Shown piece after piece: positions 45,515-56,600 of a stretch of 64,000 nt of DNA. Under the pieces are notes generated by a model. That model was not told where the DNA came from and ran no database searches. It saw only the letters and a program-made list of their open reading frames with translations. This stretch comes from Catonia carolina (lineage: Eukaryota > Arthropoda > Insecta > Hemiptera > Achilidae). Each line of letters begins with the position of its first letter. The stretch's first letter is position 1. The stretch is taken from assembly GCA_035578175.1 (NCBI GenBank), contig JAQMRL010000008.1, forward strand, positions 7,168,883 to 7,232,882, written 5' to 3'. Position numbers and translations under genes: made by a program.

Positions 45515-46095
45515 TTATGACCGCATAGGATCACTTTAGTCAGTCCATTAACTAAGTCTCTTCGATGTGATTGTTTGGGCCTTGCGCTCCTCCCAATACT
45601 TCTTCATACGTTCCGATCTTTGTGCCCTTTCTGGTGTTGAAAAAATTCAAGTTGTGAGTTTTCTTCTTGTAACTGTGAAGCGGGTGTATTTGTTTTGAAT
45701 TTTATTGTTTAATTTTTTCTTGTCCATTGTATCGTCTGGAGTAAGGCCAATCTTCCTTAGATCCTCTCTTATTTCCCTGATCCATCTGCAACTTGTTGTG
45801 GTGTTTTTGGAGTTGAGGTTGTACCAGTTGCTTTAGGAGCCTTGAGTCGTGCATCCTCATGATATGACCAAAGAATCCCAGTCTTCTCTTACGCATGGTG
45901 TCAGTAATGGGTTCAAGCTCCCTGTAAACAACTTCGTTGGGTATAATTCGCCACTGCCCATCTTTCTGATACTTTTTGTTGATGCAGTTTCTGCCGATTC
46001 TTCTTTCGATTTTTTGGAGTCGTTCGGTCCTTGATTGCTCATTCAGGTGGAAGAATGTTTCAAATACATACGTAGCCTCTGGTTTTACAACTGTG
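45515..46095 (-). mobile_element. LINE 3' part (family of 27759), minus strand
   Basis: Minus-strand frames, shifted between pieces, read YVFETFFHLNEQSRTERLQ, CINKKYQKDGQW, TMRKRRLGFFGHIMRMHDSR and LKQLVQ, the post-RT end corresponding to IMKKRRIAFYAHTVRMNEHRL at 29.0 kb. The 3' UTR word GTGATCCTATGCGGTCATAA matches. Confidence 0.75.
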
Positions 46096-46539
46096 TTATA
46101 GTGTCTTAATTTTGCATTAATGGATAAACATTGTTTGCTTTAGCTATATCAGGTTAGCTTTCGTGCTCTAGTTAATTTGTTTGTTCTAATTTGGATTGAG
46201 GGTTTTTCGTTTAGGTGATGTGACTTTATACAAACTAAAAACGTAAAATAAAAAGATGATACGTTGAGATTTTCTTTTATGAACACGATAAACTTAGAGA
46301 CAAAAGAAACAAAAACGCTTCTTATTTTCAGAAGAATAAATACATTTAATATTTTAGAAGATTCCAGGATTTTTATTAACGTTTGGGTTACCCATAAAAA
46401 AAATGGTGGGGTCACAGTAATTCTGACAAAGAGAGTATGGAAATTTTGAGATGTTTTATTGGTAGCTATGATAGCCTCCAACTCAAAAGTTTGTGGAACA
46501 GCAGTTCTAATCTCAACTTAACGTTTTGTATTGTTGCTT

Positions 46540-47270
46540 TGGTCTGTTTAGACTATATTCTCTGATGAAGAAAAGACAAAGTGCATTTACTGGTTGGCTG
46601 AATTGAAGTCTGTAATTTCAGTTTAACATGCATTTCTATGCGATTACAGAAAAGATCCATCACATGAAAATAATATACAAATTTGATTCAAACAATTAGA
46701 AAAGACTGGATCAGTTATTAAGAAGAAATCAACCCGTATACTTCAAAGCATTTGTCACCTAGGCTTTGAATGAAAAATTCCCACATCGATGAATAGCCTG
46801 GCAAGGACCCATATCCTGGTCTCCAAATAGTCCAGAGTCCCGGGTTCGATTCCCGGCAGGACTGGAATTTTTTCATCACTCATTTTAATCTATTATCCTT
46901 CTCACCGTCTGCATTAGCGGTAATTGTAAAACAGTCGGACCTGACACCTTGCGATTTTTCTTTTGGAGGTACATCGAAAACATTGTTTATTAAAAAAAAA
47001 CATCAGTGACCTACTATAAATCATGTAAAAGAAATAATTAATGAAGCATTGACAACCGTAACAGAAGCTATGTCAACTAATATTTGGTCAGAAACTAAGC
47101 GTCCATTGGACATTTGCTGAGTAACCAATGGTGTAAACATTCAAATTTATTAGTCACGTAAAAAAAACAATTTGAGATGACAAATTCGATAAATGAACAA
47201 CATCACCGGTAAGTATTTCTGTTTTCATTTAATAAGTGTTTAAAACCACACATTTTTTCATGATGACCCT
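46540..47270 (+). mobile_element. Tc1-like transposon remnant with SINE insertion
   Basis: 46555-46730 encodes FSDEEKTKCIYWLAELKSVI and, after decay, FKQLEKTGSVIKKKS, the N-terminal HTH region of Tc1-like transposases. A SINE B lies at 46800-46960. 47020-47120 encodes VKEIINEALTTVTEAM and the C-terminus. The catalytic core is deleted. Confidence 0.6.
46800..46960 (+). mobile_element. tRNA-derived SINE family B
   Basis: B box GGGTTCGATTCCCGG, then GAATTTTTTCATCACTCATT and the tail CACCGTCTGCATTAGCGGTA. The A-box part is degenerate. Confidence 0.7.
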
Positions 47271-47279
47271 GTATTTTAA

Positions 47280-47660
47280 TATAAAAAAAATTACTTAAAA
47301 AACATTATTATATATAAATTTTATACTAATACAACATCATAAAATACAACAATATCCAGTACAACAAAAAATTTAAGACAAAATGAATAATTAAAAAAAT
47401 AAACTTACTATTACCACGTAGACAATCTTGAACACAACAGATTAATAAATTTATAAGTTCATACATGAGAAATCCAAAAATACTGTTTCGTTCAGAATAT
47501 TTTTATAACACGAATAGAAAGTAGATCACTTTTCGAAGTATGAGAAAATTTTTTGGTTTCATATTTTAACAGTGAATACGATTTCCTTTCAAAAAATAAT
47601 CTAAAATTTAAAAAAATATTTTATAAAATAAAGGTATACCATATAAAAGTATTGAATAAT
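47280..47660. other. AT-rich, nothing recognised
   Basis: No feature supported. Confidence 0.4.
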
Positions 47661-47669
47661 TACTGCTAA

Positions 47670-47900
47670 GTTTACGATTTTATACGGATTTGAATACTAG
47701 ACAGTGGTTAACGGTGTACTTTGATGGTTGTTGGGGTTTAATTAACCATACTTTTTCAGGAATGGTCGGCCTGGGTCTGTACAAGACTACACCTCATTTA
47801 CATGTCATACACATCATCCTCATCTCATTGGGTCATGGGGTTGCTTATTGTTCTAAATTGAACAGATTGCAACGTACACAAATTAAGAATAAAAAAAAGT
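47670..47900 (+). mobile_element. SINE family C, body and tail
   Basis: GTGGTTAACGGTGTACTTTG to GCAACGTACACAAATTAAGA. The tRNA-like head is missing. Confidence 0.75.
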
Positions 47901-47921
47901 TTACGAAATAAAATTATTTCA

Positions 47922-48010
47922 TAGGTCGCACTTGCCTACTACGTGGAGGTCCCAGGTTCGATTCCCGGCTAGGGTCTGGAAATTATAATTATATTTTAAT
48001 TTCCAGACCC
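47922..48010 (+). mobile_element. SINE family E fragment
   Basis: GGTCCCAGGTTCGATTCCCG with the common CTAGGGTCTGGAAATT continuation. The first ~20 nt of the head are missing. Confidence 0.6.
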
Positions 48011-48307
48011 TACACCTATGTCACATTGGGCTAGATGATATCAAAGTTCCCAACAATATGAATAAGTAAAAATCATGTGCAGGCTTCCTAAACAATTTTC
48101 TCTTGCTTAAGATTTATAGCAAAGCATTATTTAAGACTTAAAAAATGTTACAATTCAAAAATATTGGTAAAAAGAACAAAATCACTATTTACAGTTTAAA
48201 AAATATACATACTTGTATGTACATTCAACGTACTCGAAGAAATGCTACTTTATTTTAGTAAATGAACACGAATATTTAAAACTAAAATTAACTTTAAAAA
48301 GAAAGTA

Positions 48308-48470
48308 ATGGTCGCGTCCGTCATGTAGTGGTCAGCATCTTACACTACAAAGCGGAGGTCTCAGGTTCAATTCCTGGCTAGGGTACAGAAAATTATTACA
48401 CTTCACATCCAGCGCTCTTTAATCAAAAGTAGACACTCCAATGTGACTTCTATGCCACACTGGGTAAGAA
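48308..48470 (+). mobile_element. SINE family E copy
   Basis: GTCATGTAGTGGTCAGCATC (A box) and GTCTCAGGTTCAATTCCTGG (B box), as in the copies at 45365 and 47922. Confidence 0.65.
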
Positions 48471-48477
48471 AGGGTTA

Positions 48478-48950
48478 ACAGCATAAATCACAAGTGGCGG
48501 GAAACAATTGAGCCTTTAACCAGTATCATCAGGAAAAAAAGGATATCCTTCCTGGGACATATATTGAGAATGGAGGATACAAGATTACTAAGAAGGATGA
48601 CTGAGTTTTTCTGGCAAAAGAAGATGACACCAAACTGGATAAAGGAAGTCAAAAAGGATATGGAGGAACTAAACATCACAATAGCTGACCTCAAAACTAA
48701 GTCAGGGAGCTACAGGACATACAAACAGCGATCGGTTAAATTTAGGGAACAAATGAGGGTCAGGAAAGCCATGGTGATTTCGGACACTGAGAGACTGAGA
48801 AGATCCGAAACATTGAAGAATTATTGGCGAAGAAGAGGAGAAGTACGGGAGCGACAACTGCGGGGGCGTTTTGGTGGAACATATGAAAGAGCTAGACGTT
48901 GAAAGATTGAACTTAAGTGGTCCTTTGTGGCCGTAAAATAAAAAAAAAAA
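48478..48950 (+). mobile_element. LINE 3' part (family of 27759)
   Basis: The frame to 48902 encodes HKWRETIEPLTSIIRKKRIS, FLGHILRMEDTRLLRRMTEF and WIKEVKKDMEELNI, matching the post-RT end of 27759-29344. The 3' UTR has GTGGTCCTTTGTGGCCGTAA and an A-rich tail. Confidence 0.8.
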
Positions 48951-49126
48951 TAAAAAAAAAAACTGAAATAAAAAATGATTCAGTCGACCCAGTGACGAAG
49001 ATGATATGCGTGTTTTTTTAAAAAAGGAGACTGGCCCAAAGTGCCTTTCCTACACGTCTATACACATACCAAAATTCATTTAGTCTGAGTGTAGCCATTT
49101 TGAAAGTTATACTTTTTTTGAATTAA

Positions 49127-50482
49127 CACATTCAGTGCGATGTCAATATACGTAACAAATACCGATTACGACAGAACTAAATGAGACAGAAAACGGCTTC
49201 ACCAAATTACGGACGTGGTAGGACTACCACGCAGAGATTTTTGTGACTGATGGAAGTGGTAGGACTACCACTTGGATATTTCAAAAACACTATTCAAGTT
49301 TTTTGTCTGTAGGGTTGGTAGATCTGATTTTTTAGAATCGTAGTTCAGTAATAATAGTTAGAATAATACAGGGTTATTCTAAATGATGGATCCAATTTTA
49401 TGAAATTCGTATTTATTTAAGCGTAAATTCAAAATGAACAATGAATACACAATTAGAAAGAGAAAGTTTCAAAGTTTTTTTTACACACTTATAAAACGTT
49501 CAATGTGTCCCTCTTGTGCTGCATGGCAAACATTTAAACGAAAGCCAAACTCGCCCTACATACGAGGAAGCGTATCTCCTGTTACTGAGTACACCGCAGC
49601 AGTGATACGGTTCCTCAGATCGGCTCCCTGAATTGGGCGGTGGTAGTTGCAGAAACGGCCACTAGAGTTCTCACACCAATGGGCTGCCAGCCGCCATTGT
49701 ATTGAAACATGAAAGAGACTCGCCAAAGATAAATATGTTTTGGCCTTATCTCGTACAAAGGTTTACCGGATAATTTTTTTTCGTGGAAAGAACTGTGACT
49801 GGAATGACATAGGCTACTTGGACATGCTGAAACAATGGCTGTTCCAAGTTATGGAAGGTTCACAGGACTTCATTTTCAAGATGGAGCTCCGCCCCATTGC
49901 CACCTCGATGTTTGAGACTTTTGGAATCAGTCCCTTCTTCTACGCTGGATAGGACGCAGGGGAAATCAAGACCTGGCTTCACACTACTAGCCATCGAGAT
50001 CTCCTGATCTCACCCCATGTGACTATTTCTTATGGGGTTATGTCAAGGAAGCTGTTTATGTCCCACCAATACCAATAACTCTGGCCGATCTACGAAACTG
50101 TATCACTGCTGTGGTGCACTCAGTTACAGGCGATATACTTTCTCGTATATAGGGCGAGTTTGGCTTTCGTTTAGATGTTTGCCGTGCAGCACAAGGGTGA
50201 CACATTGAACATTTTATTAGTGTGTAAAAAAACTTTGAAACTTCCTCTTTCTAATTGTGTATTCATTGTTTATTTTGAATTTACGCTTAAATAAATACGA
50301 ATTTATAAAATTGGGTCCATCATTTAGAATAACCCTGTACATTGAGTTGAGAGTGTGTGAAAGTCGTTCCTTGATACATTGAATTGGTTAGTAAGGACAG
50401 AGAGTTTATGAACAGGACTGCCGTGGTATCCTCACCACAAAAATCCATACGTGATAGGTATACCACATCCGTACGGAATGTG
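49127..50482. mobile_element. piggyBac-type deletion derivative with TTAA target, split by a Tc1-like element
   Basis: CACATTCAGTGCG after TTAA (49123-49126), and the inverse CGTACGGAATGTG before TTAA (50483-50486). Subterminal GTGGTAGGACTACCAC repeats occur at 49205-49275 and degenerate ones at 50423-50465. Without the insertion it is ~390 bp. Confidence 0.7.
49369..50337 (+). mobile_element. Tc1-like foldback element, ~190-bp TIRs, TA target
   Basis: Ends CAGGGTTATTCTAAATGATG and inverse, TA at 49367-49368 and 50338-50339. Arms 49369-49558 and 50148-50337. The interior keeps transposase pieces YLDMLKQWLFQVMEGSQDFIF and SRSPDLTPCDYFLWGYVKEA (third catalytic region); the second Asp region is damaged. 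The C-terminal coding end (EFGFRLDV) lies inside the right arm and so is duplicated in inverse at the left end. Confidence 0.85.
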
Positions 50483-50489
50483 TTAAAAA

Positions 50490-51114
50490 TTTGGCCTGCA
50501 TTTGACTCTTTATTTTTTTTTTTAAATAAAAATAAAATAAGTTGTAGAAAATATAGAGAAGTGGAATGAGTGCTGAAATACTATTAATTTCAAGGGCTAT
50601 TTGGCTAATGTTTTACATTGTACAGTTTAGCAAACGTATATAAGGACAAAACCCAATAATTTTAAAAGTAGCAGTGTTTTAACTTTTGACAGACACTGTA
50701 CAAAAAAAAGAAAAGCAAACCTATTATTATTGAAATAAATGTAGGTGAACCAATTTCTGATTACAATAACTTTTGATAACGAACATTGAATAATAAGACA
50801 TTTTATTCTTTCACCACCTCAAGAAACTTTTGAAGCCTTGAACAAAAACATTTTTTAGAGATACCACCTTTAAAGTGGAAACAATATTTAGAGAATTGGT
50901 TCGAATGCATGCAAAAGTGTACAAAATTTAGAAATTAATATTTTGAAAAACAATAAAAAGATTTTGTCTTGTTGTTTTTCTATTTTTGACCTCACCGGGA
51001 ATTTACCTAGAAACACCATTACTGTAGTCTTTTGAGGAGATATTGTTAAATTGTAATCTGCGCACATGTTATTTAGCGTAAACACCTTTTTTGTAATCTT
51101 TCTTTCAATTCTTC
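50490..51114. other. AT-rich, nothing recognised
   Basis: A minus-strand frame at 51085-50888 (NNMCADYNLTISPQKTTVMVFLG) recalls the NxxKTxxMxF segment after the YxDD box of LINE reverse transcriptases, so a small LINE relic is likely. Nothing else. Confidence 0.45.
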
Positions 51115-51127
51115 AGTAGCAATGTCT

Positions 51128-51520
51128 GCCCATAATAACAGGTGGAGTGCCAAATTATTTACTCTCAATCTGTTCGTTGCTGGGCTAAAATAAATAGTTC
51201 TGTTTCTTATCGCATGGTCAGCCAATTAAATGACTGAATCGTTTAAGAACAGAAGAGGTAGAGGTGTAAAATACACTAATCAGAGTTATCACCTCTAAAA
51301 ATAATGGATTTCATTATACAGCCAGACCCTGTGGTGAATGAAGTGAAGGTGTCATTTGCAGACTGGACAATACGTTCTTTTCAGAGGGCCCGGCATGCTG
51401 ATAAGCGTACTTTTCTATTCAGTGAGTTGTGGCAATGGTAAACCACCTCACTCCTTGTTTTACTTAGTAAAACCTCTAGAGGTTCAAACCAGCTTTTCAG
51501 CTGATGACCTAAACAACAAC
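51128..51520 (-). mobile_element. SINE family D, minus strand, 13-bp TSD
   Basis: TSD AGTAGCAATGTCT at 51115-51127 and 51521-51533. Confidence 0.9.
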
Positions 51521-51562
51521 AGTAGCAATGTCTAATACATATGCTATAATATTACGTAGTGA

Positions 51563-51762
51563 ATTAATACAATAATTTCACTAACCTTCTTTTTAAACTG
51601 CGTCACCTTTATTTCAATTTTCACTTACACGTGTTTCGGTGGATCCACCATCATCAGAGTAATCATCATCGGATCCACCGAAACACGTGTAAGTGAAAAT
51701 TGAAATAAAGGTGACGCAGTTTAAAAAGAAGGTTAGTGAAATTATTGTATTAATTCATTACA
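51563..51762. repeat. near-perfect palindrome, ~93-bp arms
   Basis: Arms 51563-51655 and 51669-51762, from TTAATACAATAATTTCACTA inward to GGTGGATCC. The centre (51650-51670) differs between arms, so only the minus strand reading from the left arm keeps the full ribozyme core. Related degenerate copy at 29500-29890. Confidence 0.88.
51621..51662 (-). ncRNA. candidate hammerhead ribozyme
   Basis: On the minus strand: stem I 5' strand TTACT (51662-51658), CTGATGA (51657-51651), stem II TGGTGGATCCACC (51650-51638; GGTG/CACC with GATC loop), GAAAC (51637-51633), a very short palindromic stem III CACGTG (51633-51628), TA with the predicted cut after A51626, and the stem I 3' strand AGTGA (51625-51621), which pairs with TTACT (one G-U). 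All conserved core bases are present in the right order. The tiny stem III matches the minimal hammerheads known from Penelope-like elements and satellites, which work best as dimers. No Penelope reverse transcriptase is seen nearby. Confidence 0.65.
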
Positions 51763-51828
51763 TGAAATAGAAATATTTAAAACTGCAGGATGCATTATAA
51801 AGATTTATTTTTGAATGAAGATATTACG

Positions 51829-52979
51829 TAGTGTTGGGACTATCGACTACTTTTAACAACCGACTACTGGCTAGTCGACTACTTTCTAATATCGAATAGA
51901 CTAGTCGTAAAAGTAATCGACTAGTTTTCGTCAACTGAGAACCATATAGAATAATTGAATAGACTAGTCGACTACTACTCCCCCCCCCCATGCTAACAGT
52001 GCATATCTGCAGTTTGAAGAGGGCGATGGGAGGGTCATAAAACTGCCAAATCTTGGAATAAAACAAATTATTGGTACTTAAAACAGCAACTACCAGTATA
52101 TAATTAAGAAAATATATTTTCTTAACATATTTATTCACAGCAACAGTGTCTTTTTAAATTTTCAAAAATGATAACCCTAAGGGCCCTAATGACGATTTAA
52201 AAAAATGTGTATGTGTGTGTGTAGGGCTTACATTCGAGTACAGTTGAAGATGAAGAGGTTTGATAAATAATAGACAACCATATTTCAATCACTTCTGCGT
52301 AAATAACCCCGTAATTAAACGGAAAAATGTGACATGGAAGTGTGCCTTTATTTACACCTAATATTGTAAATACAATCGTGAACACACGGGAAAACAGAAA
52401 ACCTCCCATTTTTAAGTCGGTTATAAACAGAAAATTTCCAGAAGAAAACTTCCAATAAAAAAAACAACCTGTTCAAATTATTTATAAAAAGGTTACGAAT
52501 TAATGTAGTAATTATTTTGATGATAAACTATCTTAATTTCTTTATTATTGTTGTTTGTAAACAAAGACGGCACGCCGTAGTGATGGGGTGGGTAGTCGTT
52601 TACTCGAGTGGTTGAAATTAAAAATATAGTATGACAGCACCAGTTCGACTAGACTAATTAGTCGTTTACAAAAGTAGTCGGTTTGTGAAGCGGTGGTCAC
52701 TAGTGTAGTCGACTAGAATAGTCATTTTATTCAAAGTGTTTTTGTATAGTACGGCACCACGATCGACTAAAGTAGTCGGTTATATAGTAAGTCAGCACGA
52801 TTCGACTAAAGTAGTTGGTTATATACGTAATCTGTGGTCATAGTATTAAACTCTACGCGCTGTTAAAGTAGTCGTTTAAATACTAGTCGACTAGTCAATA
52901 CAACCGACTAGTCGACTACTCAGGGCACTCAGGGCATTCGAATAAACGACTATTTTACTAGTCGACTACCCCAACACTA
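51829..52979. mobile_element. hAT-like non-autonomous element
   Basis: 1151 bp. TAGTGTTGGGACTATCGACT at the left, inverse TAGTCGACTACCCCAACACTA at the right. 8-bp flanks ATATTACG (51821-51828) and ATATTAAG (52980-52987) agree at 7/8. Both subterminal zones are packed with GACTAGTCGACTA-type words; the centre is unique AT-rich sequence. No transposase. Confidence 0.8.
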
Positions 52980-53051
52980 ATATTAAGTAATAAAATAACT
53001 GTTCAGTAAAATGTATTATAGGAATGGAAATAATTCGTTTTTTTTAGTTAC

Positions 53052-53209
53052 CCTTTGATATTGGATGATCAGCTAACGTATACATCCTCATTGCGATCAT
53101 GAAATCTTCAAGGTTGTTCAAGAACTGTCCGAATACCCTGAACTCAGGAAATGATATACCATTGTCGGCATCGACTCTATCCAGCAATCGGTTGACATAC
53201 ATGTCATAA
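53052..53209 (-). CDS. MICU3: MICU3-like exon C (non-canonical EF-hand lobe)
   Basis: 158 nt between TTTGTTTACAG and GTAACT: one base completing Ile, 52 codons, and one base (G) passed on to exon D or E. It encodes YDMYVNRLLDRVD, then GISFPEFRVFGQFLNNLEDF and an MRMYTLADHPIS segment. GISFPEF is the non-canonical EF-hand-like motif of this family, and FLNNLEDF is highly conserved in it. Because the exon passes on a single G, the next exon must start with two bases of a codon. Both candidate next exons do: D gives GAT (Asp) and E gives GGT (Gly). Confidence 0.92.
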
Positions 53210-53574
53210 CTGTAAACAAATATATCAACACTATTAATTTAACACTTTGAAGACTGACCATTTTTTTTTATAGTTTTGCCCGTGGACTGCCATTTTTCAG
53301 GGATTTAAAAAAAATTGTAACAAATCAACCATTAGTCATAAATTCAAAAAGTAAAGATTAAATTAAAGATCATAATTAGTAGATTACTTTTTATATAATA
53401 AGATTAGGATTACTTAAATTATAATGATAAAGATGTTTGACTGAAGAGAGGTATGTTTTCTTGGGTTTAAAAAATTGTTCACCATAAAATGAGTTCTCTG
53501 GCTCTTCATCTTCCAACTGAAGGAAGAGCCATAGTTGTATAGTATCAAGGTTAGAAGCACCAGTTACAGTTGCT

Positions 53575-54175
53575 TCAACAAAAAAGGAAAGATACATAAA
53601 CTTTCCGCTGGGACATGGCACAAAAAACGTTCAGTTTAGAGGAATCTCGTTGCACTTGTACCATTGCGTGAGGATTTTCTGTGCCCCAGATTAGCACAAT
53701 ATGAGTGTTCACTAGTCCACTAAGGTGAAAGGTCGACTCATCACTGAAGACGACATGATGTAGAAAATCTTCATGCAACAACATTTTGTTAGGAAAGTTG
53801 GCACGTAAACCATAGTCTGCAGGATTTAGAGCCTGTACCAAGTGCAAATGATAAGGACATAGTTGTAAGAGTCTCCGTAAAACTTTCCAAACAGTCGTTA
53901 CAGGAAATGCTAATTCACGACTAGCCTTCCGAACAGATTTCTGTGGGCTACCCGTGAATGACTCTCGTACTTGCTCAACGCTCTCCGCACTAACAATTGG
54001 TCGTCCCTTTGCATAGGCAGCCGGTATCTTCAAACTGATGATACCATCTACGGATGTTATTATCACCTGGAGGTTCACAACTGAACTTAATACGGAACGC
54101 TCGTTGCACAGTAACTACCGATTCAGTCTTTGCGAACTGTAAAACACAAAACGCTTTCTGTTCTTTAGTCGCCAT
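53575..54175 (-). pseudogene. Tc1-like transposase N-terminal half, frameshifted
   Basis: Minus strand from MATKEQKAFCVLQFAKTESV (54175) through NNIRRWYHQFEDTGCLCKG (HTH region). A frameshift or small deletion near 54000 leads to GRPIVSAESVEQVRESF, RKASRELAFPVTTVWKVLRR (second HTH), then FSDESTFHLSGLVN (first catalytic Asp) and IWGTENPHAMVQ, ending at 53575. The other two catalytic regions are missing. No TIRs found. Confidence 0.85.
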
Positions 54176-54425
54176 CTTTGCTACTAGCGCTTTCTAATGG
54201 CTGGCAGTGGAAACATTGTGCACTGCTGCCAACAAACAAAACTGCTTGAGTTGCACTTTCGTTTGATGTATCATTTATAACTGTAAGTATAATGTATTAA
54301 ATATTTATAGTGTTAAAACCCTGCTATTCATTTATAAACAACCGGTATGACTAAAGCATTTAACAACAGAAGAGGTACAGGTGTAAGGTGTAAAAGACAT
54401 TGTTGCAAGACCCTTCAATATGATT

Positions 54426-54818
54426 GTGTTGTTTAAGTCATCAGCCAAAAGGCTTGTTTTAACCGATAGAGGTTTTACTAAAAAACCGAGGAGTGAGATG
54501 GTTTACCATTGCCTTCCTCACTGAGTGGAAAAGTACGCTTATCAGCATGCCGGGCCCTCTGAAAAGTACAAATTTTTCACTCTGCAAATGACACCTTCAC
54601 TTCATTCACCACAGAGTCTGGCTGTATAATGAAATTCATTACTATCAGAGGAGATAACTCTGATTAGTGTCTTTTACACCTCTACCTCTTCTGTTCTTAA
54701 ATGATTCAGTCATTTAATTGGCTGACCATGTGATAAGAAACAGAACTATTTATTTTAGCCCTGCAATGAACGGATTGAGCGTAAATAATTTGACACTCTA
54801 TCTGTCTGTTATGGGCAG
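54426..54818 (+). mobile_element. SINE family D, 11-bp TSD
   Basis: TSD TCAATATGATT at 54415-54425 and 54819-54829. It sits in the intron between exons B and C of the MICU3-like gene. Confidence 0.9.
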
Positions 54819-54880
54819 TCAATATGATTATAAAATCTTATACCTCAGTCCAGTTAATAGCTGGCTGAAACCAACCTTAC

Positions 54881-54917
<37 letters not shown>

Positions 54918-54942
54918 TAAAACATTTAGACATGTTACTCAC

Positions 54943-55071
54943 ATGTCAGTGCTGAGGTAAGTATATCGCAATAATATTCTCGCAAAATCCATTTCACTTA
55001 TCGTAGGAGCACCTTTTGAAAATTCATTGAATTCCATTTCCAAAACTTCCGTCTGTAAGTTCTCCATAAAT
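54943..55071 (-). CDS. MICU3: MICU3-like exon B (central helical core)
   Basis: 129 nt between TTATTTCAG and GTGAGT, both strong splice signals. The first base completes the Arg codon from exon A, and the last two bases (AT) are completed by exon C as Ile. It encodes FMENLQTEVLEMEFNEF followed by a TISEMDFARILLRYT segment, which in MICU proteins belongs to the second lobe between the two canonical EF-hands. No stop codon or frame problem. An (AAT)n run at 54881-54913 lies 30 nt beyond the donor. Confidence 0.92.
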
Positions 55072-55116
55072 CTGAAATAAAAAAAACAAATCTTTTTGTA
55101 CATAACAGCAATTAAT

Positions 55117-55541
55117 AATTCTTCTTCTTCTTCTTCAATTGCTTATCCATTCCGAATGCTGGCAACCATCATAGCAATTCTGAATTTGTTTGTTGCACTG
55201 TGAAACACATCTTCTGAGCTTTTTTCAAACAAAGTTCTCAGAATTCGCCACCCTTCTTCTGGCAGGTTTGAGTTTCTCATAGATTTTTCCTACAGAATGA
55301 CTTGTAGCAACAAATATCGTGAGTTATTTCGCATGATATGTCCAAAATATTGGAGCTTCCTACAAATGATGGTGGAAAAGACTTCCACATCAGTCTTCAT
55401 TCTCCTGAGAACCTCTTTATTTGGAATTTGAGCAGTTTATGGGACCCTCAATATTTGTTTGTACACCCAAATCTCAAATGCCACCAGTATCCTTGTGATA
55501 ACTTTCCAAGATTCAGGACACCATACAGGATCACAGAAAAG
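55117..55541 (-). mobile_element. GAA-tailed LINE relic, minus strand
   Basis: Tail seen as TTCTTCTTCTTCTTC at 55121-55136. Decayed frames keep AKRKLQYFGHIMR- and IAMMVASIRNG-like words. It probably continues at 56527-56596 on the far side of a piggyBac insertion, where NENEASEML reads on. Confidence 0.65.
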
Positions 55542-55545
55542 TTAA

Positions 55546-56522
55546 CACTTATATGGAAACATCGGTCTCACAGGCACTAAGGGTGATTTGTTTACATAAT
55601 ACTGGGTTCCCTGAGCTAGGGTTGGTGCTGACCGTCATAATAGCTTCCTCCCTCATTCCTATCTACTTCATAGTGAAATATGGTTCAGTTCACGTGAATC
55701 GTTGCGGAAGTGTAAATCGTTCTTAAAAATCATACCGGTCTGTGATACCGCGTGTTTCTTTTTGTGTATTTCATGTAGCGGTCTGTGGAACCGTGTGTTT
55801 CTCTTACTGTATTTAACGGTCTGTAAGACGGGTGTTTCCTTTACGGGTTTATATTTTAATTATTTGTACATATTTTAATTATTTTTTTTATTATTTAATT
55901 GAAAATTTCTGAAATGGCTCGACCACTTAGTACAAGCGATCCCGACTATGGTGACAGAATTCGTAGATTATTGGAAAATGATGACAGTGACTCGGAAGGT
56001 TCTATTTGTGATGAAATTGATGACTCGGATGTATCACTTGCAAGAAAGCTATTTGCCTAGAATGCCGTAGAAAACTGTGTCTTGATTGTACAAAAAACAA
56101 ATGTCAGTAAAATAAAAACCCTAATATGTAAGTAGTCACTCTTTAGTTATGTTTCTTTTATACAAATTTTTGCTTTTTTTAAATTTAAGTAGGTATGTGA
56201 TTAAATATGTATTAAAATAATACATTTAACCTGAGTGAAAGAAAACATTATAAGTATGTTATCAATTTTAAAAATTAAGTCGTAAATACAATAAATAATT
56301 TGGCTTTTTTCATTTATTTAAACAATTGTTTTTCGATAACCAGATCTTATACCAATGTCAATTCAATCATTATACTATAGTAAAATAAAATAAGTTTTGT
56401 TAAACAGATCTAGTTGAGTTTCTTTGCCTTTGATTCCCAAATAAATTGCCAAAAATGAAATGGCGGTCTGTCAGACCGGGTGTTTCTATTAACGTTATAA
56501 AAAACATGTTTCCATATAAGTG
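55546..56522 (+). mobile_element. piggyBac-type internal deletion derivative, TTAA target
   Basis: 977 bp. CACTTATATGGAAACA and its inverse TGTTTCCATATAAGTG stand directly next to TTAA at 55542-55545 and 56523-56526. Subterminal repeats CGGTCTGTGxxACCGxGTGTTTC occur at 55737, 55777, 55828 and, inverted, near 56464. Confidence 0.88.
55914..56110 (+). pseudogene. piggyBac transposase remnant: N-terminus fused to the C-terminal Cys-rich end
   Basis: 48 codons MARPLSTSDPDYGDRIRRLL...DEIDDSDVSLARKLFA, an acidic N-terminus typical of piggyBac transposases. Three bases after its stop a different frame gives CRRKLCLDCTKNKC-Q-stop (C-x4-C-x2-C-x4-C), the Cys-rich C-terminal end. The whole DDD catalytic domain is deleted. 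Confidence 0.75.
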
Positions 56523-56600
56523 TTAACATCTCAGATGCCTCATTTTCATTGCAAGAGTAGGTTGTGGCTCTTGAAAATATTTCAGAGAACATTTTATTAA

